The notes below the pieces were generated by a model. That model was given only the letters and a program-made list of their open reading frames with translations. It did not search any database and was not told where the DNA came from. 64,000 nt of DNA from Pedobacter paludis. GTDB taxonomy: Bacteria; Bacteroidota; Bacteroidia; Sphingobacteriales; Sphingobacteriaceae. The DNA is taken from positions 868,001 through 932,000 of the forward strand of contig NZ_QGNY01000001.1 of NCBI RefSeq assembly GCF_003173575.1. The letters run 5' to 3'. Each line of letters begins with the position of its first letter. Within the stretch, counting starts at the first letter, position 1. The position numbers and the translations under genes are program-made. This document shows positions 27,506 to 36,899 of this stretch, piece by piece.

Positions 27506-28672
27506 TTATTTTCTTTTTGATTTTTCCCAAGCTGCGCTCTGGTTTTTCTTAGCATATCTAAAAATCCCTGCAACTACGGCATAGTTCATCACACAGAAAT
27601 AGTAAGGAATAAAAAAAGCTTTAATTTTAATGTTTCTTCTTTCGAAGAAAAGTCCAAGCAAGCTCAGTGCGTAAAATGCTATTTGCGCAAGTAATAAAGC
27701 TTTGTAAAAGAATATATCGGTTTGTACAACGATTAATATATTTAATAAAAAAGCGAGTACTAATAAAAATGGTGTAATTGTCCATCGCAAAACCCTATGC
27801 GAAATGTATTGAAAAGTAAGCAGGGGATAATGAAAAGGATTGGCGGCCTTCTTTAACCTAAAAATAGATTGGATTCCGCCCGCTGCTATTCTAATCTTTC
27901 GCTTTAGTTCCTCTTTCGTATCAGCAGATGCAGTTTCCATGGCATATGCATCAGGTTCGTAAGCAATAATATATCCGTTTTCTGCAATGCGCATGGCAAT
28001 CATGTGGTCATCAATTATGGTATCGCTTTCAACAGGTTGATAAAGGGCTGTTCTGATACTAAACAATTCACCAGCGGCACCAACGTTTGAATACAGTTCG
28101 TAATCCCATTTTTTAAGTCGAGATTCATATTTCCAATAAAAGCCTTCGCCAGCAGAACTTGCATCAGCTTTTTCATCAACCAGAATTCTCTTTTCGCCGG
28201 CTACGGCCCCCACTTTTTCATTTTGGTAATGTTTAACCAATTCTTTTATTGCCGTTTTATTTAAGAAAGTATTGGCATCTGTGAAAATCATGATTTCTCC
28301 CGTTGCATAAGGAATTGCACGTTTAATTGCGGCCATTTTCCCCGTACGCTCGTTATTGTGCAACAACTGCACTTCGGTAAAAGGCTTTATGAGTTCGGGA
28401 GTTTGATCGTTAGATCCATCCGTAATAAAAACAATCTGAAGTTTATCTTTTGGATAATCGAGGCTCAGTGTATTCTGAATTTTCTCTACAATGATGCCTT
28501 CCTCATTATAAGCTGCAATAAGTAAGGTTACAGTAGGCAGATTTTCACTGTATTGAAATTGAATCGGCTTTTTAAAAATTCTTTTAATTCGGATAACAAA
28601 ATAGAGCAAAAAGCCATAACCCACAAACGTGTAAACAATTAAAAAAAGTGCAATCCAGAGCGCTATTATCAT
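27506..28672 (-). CDS. Membrane glycosyltransferase, family 2
   Basis: A GT-A fold sugar transferase anchored by an N-terminal membrane helix (about 2-23) and three or four C-terminal helices (about 285-375). Visible motifs: TDGSNDQTPE, the DxD-like FTDANT, and TIIDDH as the acceptor-site acid. The QxxRW motif of processive synthases is replaced by KRKIRIAAGG. The open frame starts at a TTG at 28675; the ATG at 28672 is preferred. It is translated 5 bp after the stop of the other GT2 gene, so the two form a pair. The product is probably a surface polysaccharide or glycolipid. Linkage and sugar are unknown. Confidence 0.87.
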   Translation of the reverse strand: MIIALWIALFLIVYTFVGYGFLLYFVIRIKRIFKKPIQFQYSENLPTVTLLIAAYNEEGIIVEKIQNTLSLDYPKDKLQIVFITDGSNDQTPELIKPFTEVQLLHNNERTGKMAAIKRAIPYATGEIMIFTDANTFLNKTAIKELVKHYQNEKVGAVAGEKRILVDEKADASSAGEGFYWKYESRLKKWDYELYSNVGAAGELFSIRTALYQPVESDTIIDDHMIAMRIAENGYIIAYEPDAYAMETASADTKEELKRKIRIAAGGIQSIFRLKKAANPFHYPLLTFQYISHRVLRWTITPFLLVLAFLLNILIVVQTDIFFYKALLLAQIAFYALSLLGLFFERRNIKIKAFFIPYYFCVMNYAVVAGIFRYAKKNQSAAWEKSKRK

Positions 28673-28677
28673 CAATA

Positions 28678-29589
28678 TTAAATTTTAAAACCTAAATTCT
28701 TACTGTTTTTTGAATGTGCGAAATTCCATAATACGCCTTTATAAACCCATTTTACAAGGTCTTTTCTTCCTTTAGATAAATAAGCAAGAACATCTCTAGT
28801 GCATACAAGAAATATAAAGTACAGGCTGAAACAAATTGTGTTTAAAAAGCCAGTATTGCGTCTTATAAAAAGCATCCTGTTGCGCGTCATAAAGTAAGTT
28901 TTGATTTTACTTTCTTTACCAACACTCATAGATTCCTTATGGTAAATTTTGGTTTTGCCCGTAAACCAGATTTTTTTTTCTGCCTTTTTAAATTTCTCGC
29001 ACCAATCTAGCTCTTCATAGTAAAGAAAAAATTCTTCGGCCATTAAGCCAACATTTTCCAAGTCAGATTTTCGGCACATCATAGCAGCGCCATGGCAATA
29101 CCCAGTTTCTCTACTGTCTTGATCATATTGCCCATTATTGGTTTGCATGTTACCAATCCCCTCGTTTCTGCAGGTTAAGTAGTTCATTTCAGAAAAACCA
29201 GCATACTGAATGGTGTTGGGCTCATCATAATATAAAATCAATGGAGAAATTAAGCCGATTTCAGGATTGGCTTCCATTTCATCAACCAAAACATCAATCA
29301 GGTTCGTGGTAATTTCGGTATCGTTATTAAGCAATAAAAGATATTTGCCTTTAGCAGCATGAATTCCGAGGTTATTTCCACCGGCAAAGCCCAGGTTTTT
29401 GTCAGATCGAATATAAACCAGCTCGGGATAAATCTGTTTATATTCCATTTCGTGTTCTACCAAGCTTCCATTATCAACGAAGACAACTTCAAGCGGGTGC
29501 TTAGAATTGGACGACTTTACCGATTTTAAAAAATCGATATTCACCTGATGTTGATTGAAATTTACGGTAATAATTGAAACGGGATTCAT
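28678..29589 (-). CDS. Glycosyltransferase family 2 (rhamnosyltransferase-like)
   Basis: A 303-residue GT-A glycosyltransferase that probably adds a sugar to a lipid-linked chain at the inner membrane. Motifs are SIITVNFNQ at the N-terminus, VFVDNGS, NLGFAGGNNLGI, the LLLNNDTEI metal site (about 92-100) and YYEELDWCEKFKKAE (about 189-203). This pattern is typical of WbbL-like rhamnosyltransferases. A hydrophobic stretch lies at about 254-272. It is the first gene of a two-gene minus-strand unit whose second gene is another GT2. The neighbour on the left is the phosphopantetheinyl transferase gene of the NRPS operon, but no functional link is evident. Confidence 0.87.
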   Translation of the reverse strand: MNPVSIITVNFNQHQVNIDFLKSVKSSNSKHPLEVVFVDNGSLVEHEMEYKQIYPELVYIRSDKNLGFAGGNNLGIHAAKGKYLLLLNNDTEITTNLIDVLVDEMEANPEIGLISPLILYYDEPNTIQYAGFSEMNYLTCRNEGIGNMQTNNGQYDQDSRETGYCHGAAMMCRKSDLENVGLMAEEFFLYYEELDWCEKFKKAEKKIWFTGKTKIYHKESMSVGKESKIKTYFMTRNRMLFIRRNTGFLNTICFSLYFIFLVCTRDVLAYLSKGRKDLVKWVYKGVLWNFAHSKNSKNLGFKI

Positions 29590-29836
29590 TTTGAAGTAAA
29601 AGTAATCAATCTATGTTATAATTTCATACAACTAAACTCAAGAAGATAAAAACACAGATTATTTTATTCAAAAAAAATTAGACGGAATAAAATATAATAA
29701 AATAGAATTAAGGTTTCCCTTATTCGTACACATTATTACTTTTTTCATTTTTTTAAGCCTAAAATATTTACCTTTATGAGGTTGGAATCTTTTTAATCAA
29801 CACCCCTATTGTATTATATTGTATCGGAAATTCTAA

Positions 29837-31648
29837 ATGATTAACATTTTTACTGAAAAAGTTAAAAAGATAACAACCAATCTCAATCTAAAAAAAACAA
29901 TTCTTTTAGTTTTAAACGCATCAAAGGGTTGGCTTATACTTTCGGTGGTAATGATTCTCGCCGAAACAATTTTGTTTTTAGGCTCTATCTATGCGCTTAA
30001 AATTTTAGTTGATAAGATTTCTCACATAAACTTTTCAGATAAAAATTCGGAAAGTGAAATTATAAAATATGTAATCTTTGCAGCCGCTTTAGCTATCGGT
30101 TATGCGGTAGCGAGGGCAATATCTGCCTATATTATAGAAGTGCAGGCCACGAAAGTAGCACATCATATAGATGAAAAAATACACCTTACCGCTATATCTT
30201 TAGAACTTTCATATTTTGAAAGTCCGGATTATTACGATGTACTCAGTAGGGCAAAAGAGGCGGGATCAGATCGACCAAATCTGGTAATTACAACTATGCT
30301 CGAAATCGCTAAAAACATATTAAACTTAGCTGCTGTCGGATCACTTATATTTACCATAAACTGGATTTTACTTCCTCTATTAATTGCATTTGTTTTACCT
30401 ACTCTGTTTGTACGTATTTATTTCGCAAACAAGCAAAATTTGTGGCGCATTAAACACACACCATTAGAAAGAAAATCAGCATACCTAAGCAATTTACTTA
30501 CTGCTGATGTATCTGCAAAAGAGATAAGGGTTTTTGGTTTAGGCGAGTATTTAAACAACTTATATAAAAAAATAAGAGTCGAAGTTTTCGAACGAAACCT
30601 TAATCTCTCTTACAAAAGAACTTTAAGCGAGGTTTTAACCACCTCTTTGGCTAGCATGGGTTTCTTTGCTTGTATAGGATACATTGCAGTTGGAACGGTT
30701 AGGGGCACAACCAGTGTTGGCGATATTGTGCTTTTTTTGGTAATCTTTCCACAATCGTTTACCATAATCCAAAATATTTCCTCAGGCATTTCGATTCTGT
30801 ATCATAACAATATTTTCATTAATAGCATATTTGAATTGTTCGATTTAAAAATTGAAGAGAAAGCGGACGAAAAGTATATAGACCTCCCTAAAGATCAAGG
30901 AATCACTTTAGAACTTAAAAATGTTTCTTTTACCTATCCTCATGCTATAAACCCTACTCTAAAAAATATAAGCATAACCATTCCAGAAGGTAAAATTATC
31001 GCAATTGTTGGATTAAACGGAGCTGGTAAATCTACTCTAATTAAACTTTTATGCAAGCTGTACAAGCCTAATCAAGGAGAAATTACCATGGGTGGAACAA
31101 ATATTAACAGTTTTAACGAATTGGAATACAGGAGCCAAATTAGTCCCGTTTTTCAGGATTTTTCTAAATATAATGTAACTGCTGAAGATAACATCCGATT
31201 TGGTGATATTTCCAAACCTTATTCTGAAGATGATATTATCGATGCCTCTAAAAAATCAGGTGCACATGCATTTGTCGAAAAATTTCCTCATCAATATAAA
31301 ACAATGATGGGCCGTTTATTTGAAGATGGACATGAAGTAAGTATTGGGCAATGGCAAAAACTGGCAATCGCTAGAGCTTTGTTTAGCTCGGCTAGAATAT
31401 TGATTTTTGATGAAGCTACAAGCGCCTTAGATGCGGTTGCCGAAAAAGAACTTTATGATTCGTTCCGTAAAAGAATCAGTAACAGAAGCGCAGTTATAAT
31501 TAGCCACAGGCATTCTGCAATTAAACATGCCGATTATATTTATGTGCTTTCTGGTGGTACAATCTTGCAACATGGCACAGACGAAGAGCTTTTGAACATG
31601 GATGGCGATTATGCAAAGCTTTTTAAAACTCCAAATCCATCATCTTAA
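29837..31648 (+). CDS. ABC exporter, fused permease and ATPase
   Basis: A 603-residue half-transporter acting as a homodimer in the inner membrane. Six membrane helices lie within residues 30-320, followed by an ATPase with Walker A GLNGAGKST (392-400), Walker B IFDEATSALD (Asp525, Glu526) and H-loop ISHRHS. The signature motif is VSIGQWQK instead of LSGGQ, as in a subgroup that exports peptides or lipid-linked glycans. It begins a plus-strand unit whose second gene, a GT4 glycosyltransferase, starts 2 bp after its stop. This suggests glycolipid or polysaccharide export. It is also the nearest exporter to the PKS-NRPS operon, so a role in exporting that product cannot be excluded. Confidence 0.88.
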   Translation: MINIFTEKVKKITTNLNLKKTILLVLNASKGWLILSVVMILAETILFLGSIYALKILVDKISHINFSDKNSESEIIKYVIFAAALAIGYAVARAISAYIIEVQATKVAHHIDEKIHLTAISLELSYFESPDYYDVLSRAKEAGSDRPNLVITTMLEIAKNILNLAAVGSLIFTINWILLPLLIAFVLPTLFVRIYFANKQNLWRIKHTPLERKSAYLSNLLTADVSAKEIRVFGLGEYLNNLYKKIRVEVFERNLNLSYKRTLSEVLTTSLASMGFFACIGYIAVGTVRGTTSVGDIVLFLVIFPQSFTIIQNISSGISILYHNNIFINSIFELFDLKIEEKADEKYIDLPKDQGITLELKNVSFTYPHAINPTLKNISITIPEGKIIAIVGLNGAGKSTLIKLLCKLYKPNQGEITMGGTNINSFNELEYRSQISPVFQDFSKYNVTAEDNIRFGDISKPYSEDDIIDASKKSGAHAFVEKFPHQYKTMMGRLFEDGHEVSIGQWQKLAIARALFSSARILIFDEATSALDAVAEKELYDSFRKRISNRSAVIISHRHSAIKHADYIYVLSGGTILQHGTDEELLNMDGDYAKLFKTPNPSS

Positions 31649-31650
31649 TT

Positions 31651-32835
31651 ATGGCTGAAAATAAAAATAGATTAGCGATAATAACCTGTTGCCTTGATGA
31701 CTGGGGAGGAAGTGAAGAACTCTGGGCAAAAAGTGTCCCCTATCTTTTGGATAATGGAATCCGAAACATTACCGTTTATAAAAACGAAATTAACAAACAA
31801 CATCCTGAATTTGTCAAACTCATTAATAAAGGTATTTCTTTAAAAGAATTGTGGCCACAAACCAGCTTAACAAAAAAGGTTTACCTAAAACTTGCCGATT
31901 TAGTTTATCAGTTTAGGGGAAAACTAAATTTAACGCGTTACCAGCCAAATCGTGTTGCCAATCAATTGGTTAAACAATTTAAGAAGAACAAACCCGATTT
32001 TGCCATCATATCCCAAGGCATAAATTTTGATGGGTTGGCGTTTGCATACGAGTGCCTAAAATTAAATATCCCTTACATTATTGTTTGCCATAAGGCTGTA
32101 GATTTTTATTGGCCTGATGAAAGCGACCGCAATTTTATGCGGGAGACTTTATTAAAAGCAAAAAAATGCTTCTTCGTTTCGCAACACAATCTTAAACTTA
32201 CAGAAGAGCAATTTGGAGTTAGACTTACAAATAGCAATATCGTAATTAACCCTGTTAAGGTTGAAGTAGATCCCCAACCCTACCCAGATGTTTCAAAGGG
32301 GCTTAAACTCGCCTGCATTGGTCGTTTGTTTGTAATTGATAAGGGGCAGGATATTTTATTGCGGATTTTAAATCAACCGAAGTGGCGAGATCGAGAGATC
32401 TCAGTTTCATTTATTGGCAAGGGACCAGATCAAGATGGGATTTTAGAAATGGCAAGGCTTTTAAATGTTCAGAACATTACCTTCGGTGGATTTAATGGAG
32501 ACCTTAAAGAAATCTGGAATCACCACCATGCATTAATTTTGCCTTCCCGAAGTGAAGGTTTACCATTAACCATCATCGAAGCCATGTCTTTAGGTAGGGT
32601 TTCCATTGTAACAAATGCTGGTGGCAATGCCGAAGTTTTGGAAGAAGGCGTTACCGGATTTGTTGGTGAATGTAACGAAAAGGAGTTTGAAGAAGCAATG
32701 GAAAGGGCTTGGCAAAAAAGAGATGAATGGGAAGCCATGGGAAAAAAATCTGCTGAATATATAAGCAAAATTATCCCTGAAAATCCTGAGAAAATTTTTG
32801 CGGATTTGGTTGTTGATGCCATGAATATAGAATAG
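31651..32835 (+). CDS. Glycosyltransferase family 4
   Basis: A GT-B fold transferase of 394 residues. The C-terminal half shows CIGRLFVIDKGQDILL, FIGKGPDQDGI and the nucleotide-sugar site PSRSEGLPLTIIEAM with the two glutamates of the E-x7-E motif (about 302-311). No signal peptide or membrane helix is evident, so it should act on the cytosolic side. It is almost fused translationally to the ABC exporter upstream (2-bp spacing), which suggests that the transported substrate carries its sugar. The sugar donor and acceptor cannot be deduced. Confidence 0.88.
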   Translation: MAENKNRLAIITCCLDDWGGSEELWAKSVPYLLDNGIRNITVYKNEINKQHPEFVKLINKGISLKELWPQTSLTKKVYLKLADLVYQFRGKLNLTRYQPNRVANQLVKQFKKNKPDFAIISQGINFDGLAFAYECLKLNIPYIIVCHKAVDFYWPDESDRNFMRETLLKAKKCFFVSQHNLKLTEEQFGVRLTNSNIVINPVKVEVDPQPYPDVSKGLKLACIGRLFVIDKGQDILLRILNQPKWRDREISVSFIGKGPDQDGILEMARLLNVQNITFGGFNGDLKEIWNHHHALILPSRSEGLPLTIIEAMSLGRVSIVTNAGGNAEVLEEGVTGFVGECNEKEFEEAMERAWQKRDEWEAMGKKSAEYISKIIPENPEKIFADLVVDAMNIE

Positions 32836-32933
32836 AATTAAAATATTTCAACAAAAAATAAAGTAATTAAACCAAAGTTTATTGCTTAAAGAATAATATG
32901 AAGTAAAAAATTTTAGCAGAAGAAGGTAGATAG

Positions 32934-33947
32934 ATGAGATTACTAAAATTTACTCGATATGGAGAATGGTGGGAATATAAACTGGTGCCACTATTATTTG
33001 TTGGCTATGCCACGGTAATGTTCAACAATTATCCATTAGAAAGAGCAGGCCTACGTATTCTTTTTTTATTGGGTGCAATTGTAACAGGCGCCATTTATGT
33101 AAGTGTTGTAAACGATGTAACCGATATTGAGGAAGATGCAATAGCTGGCAAAAAAAACAGAATGGCCAGTCTTAAACCGATCTGGCGGGGTGTAATTTTA
33201 ACAATTTGCCTTTTAATAGGTGTTATTTTTGGTTATTTTATTTATCCAGATGTAGTGTCGCTAACGTTGTACATTCTTGCTTATGTAGTTTTTACCATAT
33301 ACTCTGTCCCTCCTATTAGGTTAAAAAAAAGAGGTTTTTTTGGGCCGATGTGCGATGCAATGGGTGCACACTTTTTCCCCTCGTTATTAATGACAACAAA
33401 TTTAATCTTCTTTTGCAAGGTTGATTTCAATATAATATGGGTTTCGGCAATTGGAATCTGGTCTTTATTTTATGGATTAAGGGGGATTTTATGGCATCAG
33501 TATTATGATCGAGAAAACGACATCTTATCCAACACCGAAACGTTTGCCGTAGCTATTCAGCCAGAAAATTTTAAAATACCGGAGAGAATTATTTTAGCAG
33601 CAGAAATCATTGCATTATGCACCATCCTATATTATATTTTCAATATTTGGATTTTCCTGGCGGCTACATCTTATTGTGTACTGGTTTTTATCAGGCATTT
33701 AGCATTTAAATACAAAATCTGCATTATTATTTGCCCAGTTTCTGCACCATATGAACTAATATTTAATGATTTTTATTTAGTTTTTGCCCCAATTTCATTA
33801 CTTTTAGCGCAGGCCATAAAAACTCCATATGGTTGGCTCATTTTTTGCTTACATCTTCTTTTATTCCATCAAAAATTAATTTTTGTACTTCAAGATTTGC
33901 TTTACTTTTTAAAAACAAATATTTCCAACAAACATTCAAAAACTTGA
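32934..33947 (+). CDS. UbiA-family integral membrane protein
   Basis: A 337-residue polytopic membrane protein with about eight hydrophobic segments. The sequence VVNDVTDIEEDAIAGKKNRM (about 59-78) is the Asp-rich NDxxDxxxD motif of UbiA prenyltransferases, and YSVPPIRLKKRG (about 123-134) is the usual following loop. The second Asp motif is weaker (GPMCDAMGAH). UbiA enzymes transfer prenyl chains to aromatic or sugar acceptors. In a polysaccharide locus the substrate may be polyprenyl phosphate, but this is inference. It lies 98 bp after the GT4 gene and 77 bp before a GT2 gene, probably in one unit. Confidence 0.8.
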   Translation: MRLLKFTRYGEWWEYKLVPLLFVGYATVMFNNYPLERAGLRILFLLGAIVTGAIYVSVVNDVTDIEEDAIAGKKNRMASLKPIWRGVILTICLLIGVIFGYFIYPDVVSLTLYILAYVVFTIYSVPPIRLKKRGFFGPMCDAMGAHFFPSLLMTTNLIFFCKVDFNIIWVSAIGIWSLFYGLRGILWHQYYDRENDILSNTETFAVAIQPENFKIPERIILAAEIIALCTILYYIFNIWIFLAATSYCVLVFIRHLAFKYKICIIICPVSAPYELIFNDFYLVFAPISLLLAQAIKTPYGWLIFCLHLLLFHQKLIFVLQDLLYFLKTNISNKHSKT

Positions 33948-34024
33948 AATCGGTATTAATATGATATAATGAAATAAAACATCGTAACCTGTAAATAAAA
34001 GCATCCAAACATCCGTCTTCCCTA

Positions 34025-34996
34025 ATGATCATCCCATCCAATTTAGTTACCGTAATTATTCCAACGTATAATAGAGCAGATAAATTACCTGATGCAATTA
34101 AAAGCGTTTTTAATCAAACTTATCCTAATATTCAGATTATAATTATAGATGATGGCTCTACAGATAACACTGTTGAAGTTTTAAAACAATTTTCAGCAAT
34201 AGAATATTATTACAAGGAAAATGGAGGTCAGGCTTCTGCCAGAAATTTAGGGTTACAACACTCAAAAGGTTCTATCATTGCAACTCTCGACTCCGATGAC
34301 ATATGGTATCCAGCATTCTTACAACGCTGTGTAGAAAAACTCGAAACAGAGAATCACGATTTTGTATTTACCAATTGGGATCAAGATACTAAGGATGGCG
34401 GATCGATAGACTTTTTAAGAAATGATGATACGCTGATTCCATATAATGGCAAAGAGAAAAATAACTGGATAAACATGGATAGTGAAGAGTTAAGAGAACT
34501 TTATATCGAAACCTGCCCTTCACCCTCCTCTTCTGTCGTGATGCGAAAATCATCAATAATTTCTGGATGGGATGAGCGAATTAATATAGGTGATGACTGG
34601 TGCTTATATCTGGAAACAATTTTATCAAAAAAAAGTAGTGCAGCTTATACTTTAGATCGCCTCTGGAGAAAAAGAGTAGATCAGATTAATGTTTACGATG
34701 GCCGTAAATGGAGCGAAATACTAGAATTTCTTTTTATAGCTGATGTAGAAATCAAGATTGAAAAATTTAAGGACGTACTTAGAAAAAATGAGTTGAAGAT
34801 TTTCCAGAAACGCTACATGGAAAGCCTGGTAGAATTGGCCAAACACAATTTTCTTCGTGAATTTGAATTTGCGCATGCAATAAAATTACTAAGAAGGTCT
34901 TTTAAGCTGGATGTTGTTTATACATTTAAAGCCATGCCAATAGTGTTTATGCGAGCATTTAAAAGAAAAGTGTTAGATAATTTCAAAAAAGCATAA
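34025..34996 (+). CDS. Glycosyltransferase family 2
   Basis: A 323-residue GT-A transferase. The N-terminus VTVIIPTYNRADKLPDAI, the donor-site IIDDGSTDNT and the metal site TLDSDDIWYP (about 92-101) are textbook GT2. A later WDERINIGDDWCLYLE segment supplies the acceptor-site acids. No clear membrane helix is seen. It is the last gene of the plus-strand run that begins with the ABC exporter and faces a convergent UbiA-family gene across a 108-bp gap in which I see no strong terminator. Confidence 0.88.
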   Translation: MIIPSNLVTVIIPTYNRADKLPDAIKSVFNQTYPNIQIIIIDDGSTDNTVEVLKQFSAIEYYYKENGGQASARNLGLQHSKGSIIATLDSDDIWYPAFLQRCVEKLETENHDFVFTNWDQDTKDGGSIDFLRNDDTLIPYNGKEKNNWINMDSEELRELYIETCPSPSSSVVMRKSSIISGWDERINIGDDWCLYLETILSKKSSAAYTLDRLWRKRVDQINVYDGRKWSEILEFLFIADVEIKIEKFKDVLRKNELKIFQKRYMESLVELAKHNFLREFEFAHAIKLLRRSFKLDVVYTFKAMPIVFMRAFKRKVLDNFKKA

Positions 34997-35104
34997 ACGT
35001 TTTATTTCTTCAGTGCGTATAAAGGAATTAAACAAAATCAATCTCAGCTTCGCAAGATTTTTTAAAAGTTCTTATTACCTATTGTAATGGTTTTAATATC
35101 AATG

Positions 35105-36148
35105 TTAATAGTTGTTCGCATTTTTTAGAAACCAGTGAAGCCATGGAATATCAATAAATAATAAGGCGCATAAAAGAACGACGAATAGCAGCAAGTAAAG
35201 CATAAACCATTTTCTGGTGTAAAGCCTAGCCGATCCCTGCACAGGAGATTCGTTTAATAGACCAATGCGCAAGTACCATGAAAATAATAATGCAAAAAAA
35301 GGGAAAATCACAATAAGCTCGATCCTTTCCTTGACTAAAAAGATACCCATAAAAAATGCGCAGGTGATTGCGTAAAAAAACATCGAAACCAACAAACTGT
35401 TTTCATTGTATATTTTGAACGATTTACGATAAAGGCCAGCAACATGTGGATTGTCAATTAATCTAAATTCAGCAAATCTTTCAGTTGCCATTAAAAATGC
35501 CCCACCCATCCAATAAGCAATCATTATGCTCACTGGTGGAAATGTATTGATCCAATTCAAATCCCATTTACTATTCGGGATGCCCAAGGCAGGGCTAAAA
35601 ATAAACCAACCTGCAATAAATCTGATTGGATTATTTATAGATTCACTCAAAACATCCAGAAAAACCCGATCCTTGCTTCTAAAAGGCCTTACGTTATAGA
35701 TAATGCCCAATATCAGAAATACTGTTGTAGCGAATAGAAATTTTGCAGATATAAAATAACCCAACACTAGTCCAATTAAAGCCAAAATACCATACTCACT
35801 ATAAATAATCTTAGGGTTAATAATGGTAATTACGGATGACCTTGTGTGTTTAAGAGGATGATATTTATCAAAACCTGCATCCAAATATTCGTTTATGACG
35901 TAGTTTGCCGAAGCAATTAAACATATACTTAATAATCCAACTATTATTTTTACACACAAAAGAAACGAAAAGGGCGTATGGAAAACAGAAAAGGCAAACA
36001 ACATCCCGGGTAACATAAAAAGATTTTTGATCCAGTTGTCTACTCTTGCAATGGCTACATATTCTTTTAGCGATGCAGGTCGCATTTCTCTTGCGTCCGA
36101 ATCGTCTAACGAGAAAGCATCGTCAGGTAAAGTAAATTTGTCAGTCAT
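35105..36148 (-). CDS. UbiA-family prenyltransferase, DPPR-synthase-like
   Basis: A polytopic membrane protein (347 residues, about 8-9 helices) resembling decaprenyl-phosphate phosphoribosyltransferases. It has the typical VARVDNWIKNLFMLPG entry and NEYLDAGFDKYHPLKHTRSS (about 88-107), which corresponds to the NDxxDxxxDxxHPxKxxR motif, with Glu in place of the first Asp. Such enzymes move a phosphosugar to polyprenyl phosphate, making a lipid-linked sugar donor for cell-envelope glycans. It is transcribed alone, away from the long intergenic region at 36149. Substrate identity is inferred from family resemblance only. Confidence 0.83.
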   Translation of the reverse strand: MTDKFTLPDDAFSLDDSDAREMRPASLKEYVAIARVDNWIKNLFMLPGMLFAFSVFHTPFSFLLCVKIIVGLLSICLIASANYVINEYLDAGFDKYHPLKHTRSSVITIINPKIIYSEYGILALIGLVLGYFISAKFLFATTVFLILGIIYNVRPFRSKDRVFLDVLSESINNPIRFIAGWFIFSPALGIPNSKWDLNWINTFPPVSIMIAYWMGGAFLMATERFAEFRLIDNPHVAGLYRKSFKIYNENSLLVSMFFYAITCAFFMGIFLVKERIELIVIFPFFALLFSWYLRIGLLNESPVQGSARLYTRKWFMLYLLLFVVLLCALLFIDIPWLHWFLKNANNY

Positions 36149-36899
36149 AATAGGGATAGCTTAACTTTCGTTAAGTAGATTAAATTGAGCGTTGCTTATT
36201 TCAAAATGGCCTAATAAGTATTCAAATAAATAAAAATTTATTTAATATTTACATAGCATTCTTTAACAATCTAATATACGGCAATAAATATTTTTTGATG
36301 CTTCTAATTTCAAATAACCGTATACAGCCAATAGCTAACCGTTTATTAAATAATCTTGAATAAAGATGTAAGCATTGTCATTTTGATACCAAAAGGCTCA
36401 GCTAAATCCTAATTATAGATTAAACAAATTTCTTTAGCACTAGAATTTAGAGTTTAAAAATAATTTTTTAATTGGAGCTGAATTGTTTATATAGCTCATT
36501 TTTCAATAATCATTATTAAATTTCTTGAGTTTTGTGAATTAAAAGTTCCACTAAATATTATTTCCAATTATTTAACGAAATAGAATTAATCAATAGCTAC
36601 ATTTAAATTTATATATTCATTTGAGGCATTTAAAACCCAACGAGTAACTTCGATACTCAAAAAAGAAGTGCCACTTTCCATAAGAGCAATTATTAAATAT
36701 ATGTTTTTAAAACCAGCAGAAAACAACATTTTTGTCTAATTGTTTTTACAAAATAAAAATAAAGACCAAATATTTGATAATTATCAACATAATTCTGCCA
36801 AATTTATTTTATTTGTTCATCATTCTACTATCTTCGAGTAATATAAAAATATATGTTGCGTTAATGAGCTAAAGAAATGTAACATTAAAATTACTTATT
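36149..36899. other. 751-bp AT-rich intergenic region
   Basis: This is the second longest gene-free stretch, between a divergent UbiA-family gene and a lipoprotein gene. It contains a perfect 14-bp palindrome TTGATAATTATCAA (36774-36787), 112 bp before the lipoprotein start. No open frame with plausible composition, no tRNA, and no clear terminator or TAnnTTTG promoter was recognised. Confidence 0.5.

Noticed and set aside
29837-31648. Assigning the ABC exporter to the PKS-NRPS product
   Set aside because: It is separated by two opposite genes and joined to a GT4 gene; kept only as a possibility.
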